In this document: in pieces, positions 1 to 6,233 of the stretch
Layout of the letters: the number at the start of each line of letters is the position of its first letter
Position numbering within the stretch: the stretch's first letter is position 1
Origin: Thermoplasmata archaeon
GTDB taxonomy: Archaea > Thermoplasmatota > Thermoplasmata > Thermoplasmatales > Thermoplasmataceae
Reading direction: 5' to 3'
Length of the DNA: 6,344 nucleotides
Assembly (NCBI GenBank): GCA_021826835.1
Contig: JAKAYH010000142.1
Span: 1-6,344, forward strand
Program-made: the position numbers and the translations under genes
Notes under the pieces: model-generated
Database searches by the model: none
What the model saw: only the letters and a program-made list of their open reading frames with translations
What the model was told of the DNA's origin: nothing

Positions 1-229
1 AAACCCAGTCATAGAATTCCCTGAGATTCCCATACTCAAGGTTTGAATCCTCATTGATCCCTGTAATTTGAGTTTCATCAAGGGTGTTTGTTTCCTTACC
101 AATGTATCTTATCCTGTTAGAAATAATGTGTTTCCTATGGGCTATTCCCTCATTGTCATAATCAAACTTGTGATCGTTATGCCTTACATACGATGTCAGG
201 ACGTCCTCTACGGTACAAATATACGTTAT
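1..229 (-). pseudogene. Open reading frame without a normal start codon, runs off the left edge; product unknown
   Basis: On the minus strand, directly after the restriction enzyme, one frame stays open for 76 codons to the window edge. Its composition is protein-like: acidic and basic residues are mixed, with recognisable stretches such as TVEDVLTSYVRHND near residue 6, RIRYIGKETNTLDE around residues 39-52 and NLREFYDWV at the edge. The other two frames here close quickly, so this one is the likely coding frame. It contains no ATG, GTG or TTG. The only candidate is an ATA at 229-227 that overlaps the upstream TAA stop as ATAA. Either this is the 5'-truncated remnant of a gene, joined to the restriction gene by recombination, or it starts at a rare ATA codon by translational coupling. 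I do not recognise the family. Its position directly behind the restriction gene suggests the same transcript, but says nothing firm about function. Confidence 0.45.
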
Positions 230-3198
230 GAAGGCAAAAAACTTTCAATGGTTTCTATTTCTTTCGCTGTCAAATGATAAATTTCATAAATGACTTTATC
301 AATTTCTTTTTCCTTGACCATAATACTATCCTTAATTTTATTATATTTCTCTGTATTTTCGGAAGTATTATTCAAAGCTTCGTTAAGACCGATGATTTCT
401 GTAACGCATTTTTCAATTTTTTTTATATCTTTTGGATTTCCAGAAATAAAAGGAATATTTTTAATGAATCTGTGTTCGTAAGAATAATACTTTCCTCTTA
501 GATATGTTGAAGTGTGCTTAATATAGAATTCTATTAATTTGCTGTTTAAAACACCTGTTACATATTTGATTAAGGTATTATCTCTTAATTTTAGTCCATA
601 CCCTCCAGCAACACCTGCCGTAAAAAACCATTTACCTTGTAAGTCTATAACAAATGAATTGTTAAAAGCATTAAATGGTGTTAGAATCTTTATTTTTTCA
701 AATTCTTCTAAGTTCTGAGGTCGACTTAGTGAATACCATGCGATGGACTTATTCACTACATCTCTTCTTCTTGAAAGAATTTCTTTATTTTTTTCTAAAT
801 AATAAAAGGTTAGTGGATAGTCTCTTTTTAGGGTTTCTTCGGGAATTAACTCATATTTATTTTTTTGATTTTTCCTGTATGGAAATAATAATAACCTATC
901 AGAGTTTGGAATTCCATATCTTCTAATTTCTGACCCTTTAATTATGCTTCGTAACATTTCCTTTTCTAAGTCCACATATTCTGCTAGTGATTCTGAAAAA
1001 TACTTTCCATCTTTATTTCTAAGTATAAATACCTGATCAGCACTAGTTATTAAGCCCTGAAAAATTTTTTCACAAATATCGGCTAATTTGTTTTGGTTTT
1101 CATTCAATTTTACTATTATATTTGTTTCCTCTTGATTACTAAAAAACCAAGGTTCTTCAGAAAGCGAGTTTTGTTCAATTAAAACGGGCTTACTTTCTAT
1201 TAATCCATTTCTTACTGAATTCAAATCTAATTCCTCATAAACTTTGAAACTCCCATCATTTTTTCTTGTTTTTTTAAATACAAAAATTCCGGAATATGTT
1301 GTTGCAGATTCAAAAACTGGTAAATCCCCAAAATCTATAATTTTTATTATTTGACCAGAATTAAGAAACAATTTTCTTAATCCTTTCCCATAATTAGATG
1401 TTAGAAACTTTAATGGCATTATAAAACTGAATAGACCGTTTCCCTTCAAATTCTCAATTGCTAATTCAGTAAATAACATGTAAGTGTCAAGATAACCTTC
1501 TGATATCCTTGATTTTTTGGATAAAAATTTAATTTCTTTTTGTTTAATTTCCTGTATTCTTACATATGGTGGATTCCCTATTATGATATCGAATCCCCCC
1601 TCTTTCATTATCTCTGGGAATTCCTCTTCCCAACTGAAGGCTCTATCGCTAACGCTAGGGTCATCAATCAAGCTGTTTCCAACCTTTATATTGCTCTGTA
1701 GTAATGGTAACCTATGTTTCCTTTCGGATATTTGTAATAAAAGGTTTAATTGGGCTATCTCTACTGCCTTAGGGTCAAGGTCAACACCGAATATGTTATT
1801 TTTTAGGATTTCTGTTTTAGCGGAATAAAATTCCGGTGATTTTCCGTCAATGTTTGTATCGAATTTTGCTTGCTTAATGTTTCTAGCACTCTCTGGGATT
1901 TTTCTGTTTTTCTCGTTGTAATTTTTCCAGTAATTTTCCAGTTCCTTGTATGCTCTGATAAGGAAACTTCCAGAACCACAAGCCGGATCAAGTATCCTAA
2001 CCTTACGGATTTCCTCAGGTGTATGAGTCTTGATGTATTCGCCAACCGTGTTCCTGACGATGTAATCAACAATGTAAGAAGGTGTATAGTATATGCCTTG
2101 CTCTTTCCTATGGGTCTTTGATTCCTCAAGTTTTGCTCTCTTCGGCGTTGACTTAAGGATATTCCCAAGATACTGCTCATATATGTTTCCCAATACGTCT
2201 GATTCAATGATTGAAAAATCGTATCTGTAAGAGTTATCCTTAGACTGGTTAAGACCTTCTATGACCTCTTGAAGTGCTTCATTATCCACATTTAAGGAAT
2301 CAACCAAGTATGGCTTTTTATCCCCAAATAATTTACTGTTATAGGTATGATCATAATATTTGTAAATCTCCAATATTTCCTTTACAAGTTGTCCTTTGCC
2401 TTTTGCGTACCATTGCCTTACAATTGACTGCAATCGATTCTCTTCCAATCCTCTATCCTCTGCATTCCTTATAAAGATAAGACGGTCAAGTATCCTCTGA
2501 ACCGATTCGTCTATGTCATCCTGAGTAAGATGCTTGTCCTGATTATTTCTGACAATGTCCTTTGACAGTATCTCTCTGAAATGGATCATATCCTGTAAAA
2601 GCTGTTTATTTATGGGATTTTTTAGCTGTTTCTTGAAATTTTTCAATGCATATATATCTAGTTCATTATTATCGAAAGCTGATTTTGAAAGATAAACGAA
2701 TCTTTCATTCGTTAAAAAATCATTTGGGTGTAAAACAAATAACACATTGCTCCCGAAGTTCGCCCCTTTCCAGTCAGCGTTATAAACAGCTATGGTTTCA
2801 AAATTAGTTAGGATAGCCCATGAACATGACTTCATCCATGCATAGTCTATGGCTTGAGCTACGTATTTAGAATTTGTCTGGATGTTCTCTTCTTTCAGCG
2901 ATTTAGCTTCAAGAAAAAACTTGGGAATACCATTGATTCTAAAACCATAATCAACCCTCTTCTTTGATATTGTTTCCTCAGCACTTACGGAATCGTTGCT
3001 CTTTCCTCTATTATCTACATTCCAACCTAAGGCCTTAAACAATGGTGAAATGAAATCCTTCTTCGTGGATTCTTCATTGTATTTTTTGATTTCACCCGAT
3101 CTTATTTTCTCTTCATACATTGAGATTAACTCTTTGATTCTATTAAAATCAATATTGTAATTTCCTTTTGTAGTATCATTTTTATCCATTTTTACCAC
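226..3198 (-). CDS. Type IIG restriction-modification enzyme (fused endonuclease, N6-adenine methyltransferase and specificity domain)
   Basis: A single polypeptide expected to methylate adenine in a short, asymmetric DNA site and to cut unmethylated DNA at a fixed distance from it. Numbered from GTG at 3198: residues 45-140 form a PD-(D/E)xK nuclease domain like the N-terminus of type I HsdR, with D83 (RVDYGF) and E97-x-K99 (FLEAKS). Residues 200-350 are the helical connector. Residues 368-640 are the Eco57I-type methyltransferase, with the YYTPSYIVDYIV motif at 370-381, the AdoMet loop DPACGSGSF at 404-412, GVDLDP at 471-476 and the catalytic NPPY at 542-545. Residues 700-920 resemble the TaqI-type target recognition domain (for example GVLNSKLIEFYIKH). 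The C-terminus (VIYEIYHLTAKEIETIE) is the usual family ending, so the chain is full length and all visible catalytic residues are present. The start is either GTG at 3198, overlapping the upstream stop by 7 bases, or ATG at 3189 (987 residues), which I think equally likely. The sequence specificity cannot be read from here. Confidence 0.93.
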   Translation of the reverse strand: MVKMDKNDTTKGNYNIDFNRIKELISMYEEKIRSGEIKKYNEESTKKDFISPLFKALGWNVDNRGKSNDSVSAEETISKKRVDYGFRINGIPKFFLEAKSLKEENIQTNSKYVAQAIDYAWMKSCSWAILTNFETIAVYNADWKGANFGSNVLFVLHPNDFLTNERFVYLSKSAFDNNELDIYALKNFKKQLKNPINKQLLQDMIHFREILSKDIVRNNQDKHLTQDDIDESVQRILDRLIFIRNAEDRGLEENRLQSIVRQWYAKGKGQLVKEILEIYKYYDHTYNSKLFGDKKPYLVDSLNVDNEALQEVIEGLNQSKDNSYRYDFSIIESDVLGNIYEQYLGNILKSTPKRAKLEESKTHRKEQGIYYTPSYIVDYIVRNTVGEYIKTHTPEEIRKVRILDPACGSGSFLIRAYKELENYWKNYNEKNRKIPESARNIKQAKFDTNIDGKSPEFYSAKTEILKNNIFGVDLDPKAVEIAQLNLLLQISERKHRLPLLQSNIKVGNSLIDDPSVSDRAFSWEEEFPEIMKEGGFDIIIGNPPYVRIQEIKQKEIKFLSKKSRISEGYLDTYMLFTELAIENLKGNGLFSFIMPLKFLTSNYGKGLRKLFLNSGQIIKIIDFGDLPVFESATTYSGIFVFKKTRKNDGSFKVYEELDLNSVRNGLIESKPVLIEQNSLSEEPWFFSNQEETNIIVKLNENQNKLADICEKIFQGLITSADQVFILRNKDGKYFSESLAEYVDLEKEMLRSIIKGSEIRRYGIPNSDRLLLFPYRKNQKNKYELIPEETLKRDYPLTFYYLEKNKEILSRRRDVVNKSIAWYSLSRPQNLEEFEKIKILTPFNAFNNSFVIDLQGKWFFTAGVAGGYGLKLRDNTLIKYVTGVLNSKLIEFYIKHTSTYLRGKYYSYEHRFIKNIPFISGNPKDIKKIEKCVTEIIGLNEALNNTSENTEKYNKIKDSIMVKEKEIDKVIYEIYHLTAKEIETIESFLPS

Positions 3199-3767
3199 AT
3201 CCCAGATATATTCGCATTCTTTCCATTAATTAAATTATCCACATTTCCAAAAGTAATTTTTGGATATTTGCTTCGCAATAAGTCAATTAACAATATTAAT
3301 TCATTTTTATTGATATCTTGAATTGGAATTTTTTCTATTTTAGTTCCGTTATCAGATTTCATTCCCCAAGAAAAACCCAATATAATTTTGTATTTCCAAT
3401 CTTTGGATTCTTCAGAAGAAGTTTTTTCCACTTCTGCTAATAGCGTATTGAATATTATTTCCCCCTTTGTTTTAAGATTATATTTAGGTTGATCTGACCA
3501 TCTAAAATTCCAAACATTACTGATACAATAATAAGGTACATTTTCTTTGTTGCAATTAGAGTTATCAAGATTCCAATCACTATCGTTTATTTTATTGTTC
3601 TCTTTATAGAACTGGAAAAAAGCGTACGTTTCGTTGCTTGAAAGTTTTTGTCTTATAAAGCCCTTGATTGAAATTCTATCCGAAGATTGACTTATAAGTG
3701 AATAACAAACGTCAAACGTCATATTTCCATTTTGAAATTCAAGACCACTGCATTGGGTATTATTCAT
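3192..3767 (-). CDS. Uncharacterised 191-residue soluble protein coupled to the restriction enzyme gene
   Basis: I do not recognise this protein. It has no signal peptide and no membrane segment, so it is probably cytoplasmic. It is rich in Asn, Ser, Lys and aromatic residues. The N-terminal half carries several cysteines (C6, C21, and a cluster around residues 71-82 in DNSNCNKENVPYYC) and a tryptophan-rich stretch SNVWNFRWSDQPKYN near 83-97. The second half alternates short strands and helices (YKIILGFSWGM near 126-136, ELILLIDLLRSKYP near 155-168), which suggests a compact alpha/beta fold. The ATG at 3767 overlaps the stop of the cas1 fragment as ATGA, and the gene's own TAA lies inside the 5' end of the restriction gene. 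A TATA box sits 24 bases upstream of the ATG. Tight linkage suggests an accessory role with the restriction enzyme, for example as a controller or partner subunit, but no motif proves it. Its length and content do not fit Cas2, the usual gene after cas1. Confidence 0.8.
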   Translation of the reverse strand: MNNTQCSGLEFQNGNMTFDVCYSLISQSSDRISIKGFIRQKLSSNETYAFFQFYKENNKINDSDWNLDNSNCNKENVPYYCISNVWNFRWSDQPKYNLKTKGEIIFNTLLAEVEKTSSEESKDWKYKIILGFSWGMKSDNGTKIEKIPIQDINKNELILLIDLLRSKYPKITFGNVDNLINGKNANISGMW

Positions 3768-4097
3768 TCAATTCTTACCTTTGTCTTTTTATAAAGTTTA
3801 ATGTTTTTTCCTTCTTTAATCTTTTTCTTTTGATACCACAGCGTTGATTTGTTTATCTTCAAGGCTTTCCTTTCATCTGGATCAATGGACATAATTCTAT
3901 CCCTGAAATCATTGGTATCATTTCCTGATATCACAATGTCTAGTATTTCGAATTCCAATGATTTGGGCTTTCCTGATAGGCATCTGCCCAATTCCCTGAC
4001 ATTCTCAAACATTATGTTCTCAATAGTATGCTCTTTATTCCTGAATTCATAACGCTTGTTGAAGTTATCCTTAATTTTCTCAATCAGCAATTTTACT
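3764..4097 (-). pseudogene. cas1: cas1 fragment: C-terminal third of a CRISPR adaptation integrase
   Basis: Cas1 is the integrase that, with Cas2, inserts new spacers into CRISPR arrays. About 110 codons remain, ending in TGA at 3764. The order of elements matches the end of archaeal Cas1: a helix beginning KLLIEKIKDNF, a stretch ENVRELGRCLSGKPKSLEF with the LSGK-type motif, then DFRDRIMSI, and the terminal helix-turn-helix-like KINKSTLWYQKKKIKEG followed by a lysine-rich tail. Intact Cas1 has roughly 300-340 residues. The missing front two thirds contain the catalytic Glu, His and Asp, so the fragment cannot integrate DNA. The break coincides exactly with the end of an IS256-family element at 4098, and no cas1 sequence appears beyond it. 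Translation from TTG at 4090 is conceivable, but a functional product is unlikely. The stop overlaps the next start as ATGA, so cas1 once headed this operon. I identify it by motif pattern from memory, not by alignment. Confidence 0.75.
3785..3796 (-). promoter_or_regulatory. Probable archaeal TATA box for the 191-residue gene and the restriction gene
   Basis: On the minus strand these bases read CTTTATAAAAAG, a close match to an archaeal TATA box. The centre of TTTATAAA (3788-3795) is about 24-25 bases upstream of the A of the ATG at 3767, the distance expected for a leaderless or nearly leaderless transcript. It lies within the cas1 coding tail, where the same bases also encode Lys and Tyr codons, so a chance match in AT-rich DNA is possible. 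If real, it gives the downstream genes a promoter independent of cas1. Confidence 0.45.
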
Positions 4098-4176
4098 GAT
4101 AGTATCCAGAATTTTGTGTAAGAACAAATGAAATGACTCTATCAACAAAGGATAAATTTCTTGAAACATAAAAGGA

Positions 4177-4203
4177 TGCCTCCCAGAACGGCCAAGGGAG
4201 GCA
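4177..4203 (+). promoter_or_regulatory. Hairpin burying the ribosome binding site of the IS256-family transposase (copy 1)
   Basis: TGCCTCCC at 4177-4184 pairs perfectly with GGGAGGCA at 4196-4203 around an 11-base loop. The 3' arm contains the Shine-Dalgarno GGAGG (4197-4201). A transcript entering from outside the element would fold and hide it. This is a known way for insertion sequences to avoid expression from neighbouring promoters. The second copy keeps the 8-pair stem with one compensatory change. Confidence 0.6.
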
Positions 4204-4207
4204 ATGA

Positions 4208-4380
4208 ATAATCGAAGATTTTGAGAAAAAGACGTCGAAAATTGTAAGGAAGACAATGATGGAGTTCGTCGAATCTATCATGAAGGGAGAACCACGGACA
4301 TTCCTTGAAGAGAATGAAAGACGAAAAATGGATATTATGAACGGGATGTAATAACAGGATACGAAGAGATCAATGATCTC
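4208..4380 (+). pseudogene. IS256-family (Mutator-type) transposase, N-terminal fragment with frame lesions
   Basis: The first ~58 codons of a DDE transposase of the IS256 family remain, out of about 400. Read from 4208, the frame gives IEDFEKKTSKIVRK, then MMEFVESIMKGEPRTFLEEN, then ERRK. It must then shift by one base in the A-run at 4324-4328 (one A missing) to continue as NGYYERDVITGYEEINDL, the typical N-terminal segment that precedes the IPRDR region in this family. The codon at 4208 is ATA, 6 bases after GGAGG. An ancestral ATG at that spot would be ideally spaced. The upstream ATG at 4204 is only 2 bases from GGAGG and reads into a stop after six codons. The catalytic DDE domain is entirely missing, so the fragment is dead. 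Confidence 0.7.
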
Positions 4381-4542
4381 GTATCTCATTTCTGGGGTTT
4401 AAAATTGGATTGAATAGGAGCCAGGAATTAAAAACGTCTTAGCAAAATAACACTATGCATATTAGAACTAAGATTTTGCTTATGCTCGAAATGTATTTGT
4501 TAAAATTCAAAACGTGTAAGTATTCAGTAATAATAAGCGTAT

Positions 4543-5146
4543 ATGATAGATATTAGCTTGCCATTGAAAAGAGGGATCATAAACTATCCGGGAGATGCAG
4601 ATTATGAAGAATTTGAATATTTTACTCACGAATTAAATCATGTTCATATAATGAGAGTTTTGATGGAAACTCATTCAGGAACGCATTTTGATGCTCCATA
4701 TCATATGATTCCAGATGGAAAGAAAGCAAATGAAATCCCCCTTGAAAATTTCTTTGGTCAGGCGAACGTTGTTGAGGTAGATGGAGATGTCATTGGACCT
4801 GAACATATTCCTGATAACCCAACCGAAATAATCCTTTTCAAGACAAAGAATTCAAATCTGTATGATTCATTTCACACAGATTTTACATATTTGAGTCTTG
4901 ACGCTGCAAAAAAGATCATCACAAAGAAGATAAATCTTGTTGGAATAGATTACCTATCAGATCGAAAAATTTGGCTCTCCAGATCCAATTGTTCATAAAA
5001 CTCTTATGAGCAAGAACATAATTATTTTGGAGGGGATAATGCTGAAAAATGTTCAACCTGGCATGTACGAATTCATATGTTTGCCGTTGAATATGAGTCA
5101 GGATGGGGCCCCCTGCCGCGCAGTTTTAAAAACGAACAAAGATTAA
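4543..5146 (+). pseudogene. Cyclase family / kynurenine formamidase-like metal-dependent hydrolase, frameshifted
   Basis: The family hydrolyses amides or esters, such as N-formylkynurenine in tryptophan breakdown or related cyclic substrates, using bound divalent metal in the cytoplasm. The start MIDISLPLKRGIINYPGD is the normal family N-terminus. The signature HSGTHFDAPYH lies at residues 44-54, giving His44, His48, Asp50 and His54. The ATG frame reads correctly to Ser139, then derails and stops at 4996-4998 after 151 residues. Dropping the G at 4960 restores IEKFGSPDPIVHKT and onward to a TAA at 5144. That adds His151 and Glu163, spaced as in the family's second metal-binding pair, and a typical GAPCRAVL ending. 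The repaired protein has 200 residues, a normal length. A single extra base, a recent mutation or a sequencing error would explain it. There is no Shine-Dalgarno site. A weak TTAAAAT at 4500-4506 might serve as TATA box. The true substrate is unknown. Confidence 0.85.
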
Positions 5147-5170
5147 GCATTAAATACAATATGGCAATGA

Positions 5171-5179
5171 ATATATATA
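5171..5179 (+). promoter_or_regulatory. TATA box of the membrane protein gene
   Basis: ATATATATA lies 22-30 bases upstream of the ATG at 5201, the standard archaeal distance from TATA box to transcription start. No Shine-Dalgarno sequence lies between, so the transcript is probably leaderless, starting at or just before the ATG. Confidence 0.55.
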
Positions 5180-5200
5180 CCTCATCATTATTAAGTGTTG

Positions 5201-5866
5201 ATGGATAATTTCAAGTTGGCAAATTTTTTATTTGGGAACAATGAGATAAATACTAAAAATTGGAAGGTCAATAACCTGATTATCAAGGGCTCTATAGCCT
5301 CAATAGTTGGCTTATTACTTATTCTGGATAATTTTTTTATATTAACCTCATTTCTGAATTATAATTCACAAATTGGTATTTTAGCTCTTGAAAATATAGC
5401 TATCTATTATCCGTTGAGAGCTGTAATGCTCATTATTGGGTTTCTGGTAAGTGTGGTCGGTTTCCATTTGTATGATTCGGCATTAAAGGAATCTCTCGAA
5501 AAGATAGTCTTATTGAAAAGATCAGCGCTATATTTGTTCATTGGTGTTATAATATTTATCATGTTTGTTATAATAGTTAAAAATAATCTATTTTTATCCG
5601 GAGTATGCAACGAACAACCTGGATGCCAGGCATATATTCCCAGTTCTCAATTAATATATATGACGTTGCTCTATTTTATTAGTATTCTTTTTATGGTACT
5701 ATCAAGTATCATTTTGGCCCTCAATTTATTCAGTGTGTCAAAGAAGACCGGTATTGGAATTATTGGTATCGCATCACCACTCTTTATCGTTCCCTATCTG
5801 GATATTGTTGCCGCGCTTATCATTCTTATGTGTGCCTTCATAGTATCACTGAGAGGTGGTGACTAA
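5201..5866 (+). CDS. Polytopic membrane protein of unknown function, 221 residues
   Basis: I do not recognise the family. After a 25-residue polar N-terminus there are hydrophobic helices at about 27-51, 71-91, 108-127 and 150-175, and a long hydrophobic stretch at 184-216 that could be one long or two short helices. The loops at 92-107 (KESLEKIVLLKR) and 176-183 (SVSKKTG) are positively charged, which places them in the cytoplasm by the positive-inside rule. The loop at 128-149 would then be outside; it holds Cys136 and Cys142 (GVCNEQPGCQAY), which could form a disulfide. No transporter, enzyme or receptor motif is visible. A GTG at 5195 is an alternative start two codons earlier; I prefer ATG at 5201 because it fits the TATA box for leaderless transcription. 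The gap of 54 bases from the cyclase and its own promoter argue for a separate transcript. Confidence 0.75.
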   Translation: MDNFKLANFLFGNNEINTKNWKVNNLIIKGSIASIVGLLLILDNFFILTSFLNYNSQIGILALENIAIYYPLRAVMLIIGFLVSVVGFHLYDSALKESLEKIVLLKRSALYLFIGVIIFIMFVIIVKNNLFLSGVCNEQPGCQAYIPSSQLIYMTLLYFISILFMVLSSIILALNLFSVSKKTGIGIIGIASPLFIVPYLDIVAALIILMCAFIVSLRGGD

Positions 5867-5928
5867 GTATCCAGTTAGTCTATAAATTTAATGTATGGTT
5901 GTCAGATTCAAACTACGTTGAGTTCATT

Positions 5929-5940
5929 GTGGAGATGCCG
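5929..5940 (+). repeat. 12-base repeat, first copy (GTGGAGATGCCG)
   Basis: Identical to 6035-6046, 106 bases away. Similarity continues loosely after it (ATTTG here, GATTG there). A short self-complementary stretch TCAAA-ATCC-TTTGA follows in this copy. Confidence 0.5.
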
Positions 5941-5996
5941 ATTTGTACTTGAACATTCAAAATCCTTTGAGTGGCGATATTTGAAGAAAAATAGAA

Positions 5997-6024
5997 ATTC
6001 GGATGTATTTTCGCCCATCCGGAT
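5997..6024 (+). repeat. Inverted repeat able to form a 9-pair hairpin
   Basis: ATTCGGATG at 5997-6005 pairs with CATCCGGAT at 6016-6024, with one G-U pair and a 10-base loop. It lies between the two 12-base repeats. No T-run follows, so it is not an obvious terminator. Confidence 0.45.
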
Positions 6025-6034
6025 CTAAACAATG

Positions 6035-6046
6035 GTGGAGATGCCG
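6035..6046 (+). repeat. 12-base repeat, second copy (GTGGAGATGCCG)
   Basis: Exact copy of 5929-5940. It is followed after 17 bases by an inverted repeat: TCAGAAT at 6064-6070 with ATTCTGA at 6088-6094. Confidence 0.5.
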
Positions 6047-6233
6047 GATTGCAATATACAGCTTCAGAATATTTTGGATATCTTCAAATTCTGAGGAGAT
6101 AACTTATAACATTTTGCGTAATTTTTGCAAGGGTGGGAAGAAGCTTTTAAGGAATCATTAAGTTTTTAGTCTATCTAAGGCATATGATTTGAATAAATTT
6201 TGATCAGGTATTTTGTAGAATAGTTAATTTAAC

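Larger units (their letters stand above)
4098..4385 (+). mobile_element. Truncated IS256-family insertion sequence, left end only
   Basis: The element begins with GATAGTATCCAGAATTTTGT at 4098, which matches the second copy at 6234 apart from one base. The reverse of this end reads TTACACAAAATTC towards the outside, in the style of IS256-family terminal repeats. A leader of about 100 bases leads to the start of a transposase reading frame. Recognisable transposase coding stops near 4380, far short of the ~1.3 kb of a whole element, and no right terminal repeat is visible before the cyclase gene. The right boundary is therefore approximate. The left boundary cuts cas1. Only one end is present, so no target duplication can be read. 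Confidence 0.75.
5867..6233 (+). other. 367-base stretch without a convincing gene; repeats, hairpins and a TATA-like box
   Basis: No frame on either strand is long or protein-like here; a 36-codon minus-strand frame starting near 6018 is the best and looks random. The stretch holds a TATA-like TATAAATTTA at 5881-5890, the 12-base word GTGGAGATGCCG twice, an inverted repeat at 5997-6024 and another at 6064-6094. It could encode a small RNA or be the remains of a lost element. I cannot decide which. Confidence 0.4.

Noticed and set aside
68..277. 69-codon plus-strand frame at the left edge
   Set aside because: It lies opposite the better minus-strand frame and the end of the restriction gene, and has no recognisable content.
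1517..1828. 103-codon plus-strand frame
   Set aside because: Antisense shadow of the region carrying GVDLDP and NPPY of the methyltransferase.
1803..2207. 134-codon minus-strand frame inside the restriction gene
   Set aside because: It overlaps the methyltransferase motif region in another frame, and its residues are low-complexity and Arg/Ser/Thr-rich. It is a shadow of the real gene.
3192..3767. The 191-residue protein as Cas2
   Set aside because: Cas2 is about 90 residues with an N-terminal ferredoxin-like strand ending in Asp. Neither length nor start matches.
4093..4389. 98-codon minus-strand frame across the IS end
   Set aside because: Antisense to the IS256-family leader and transposase fragment. 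Its residues reflect the complement of the terminal repeat; there is no protein family signal.
5407..5610. 67-codon minus-strand frame within the membrane protein gene
   Set aside because: Antisense of hydrophobic codons in the membrane protein; no start signal or family content.
5997..6024. Hairpin as a bacterial-style terminator
   Set aside because: No T-run follows the stem, and the neighbouring features point to an archaeal host, where terminators are T-rich stretches without a required hairpin.
5929..6046. The two 12-base words as a CRISPR array
   Set aside because: Only two copies, of 12 bases, spaced 106 bases apart. CRISPR repeats are 23-40 bases with spacers of similar size. The nearby cas1 fragment does not make this an array.
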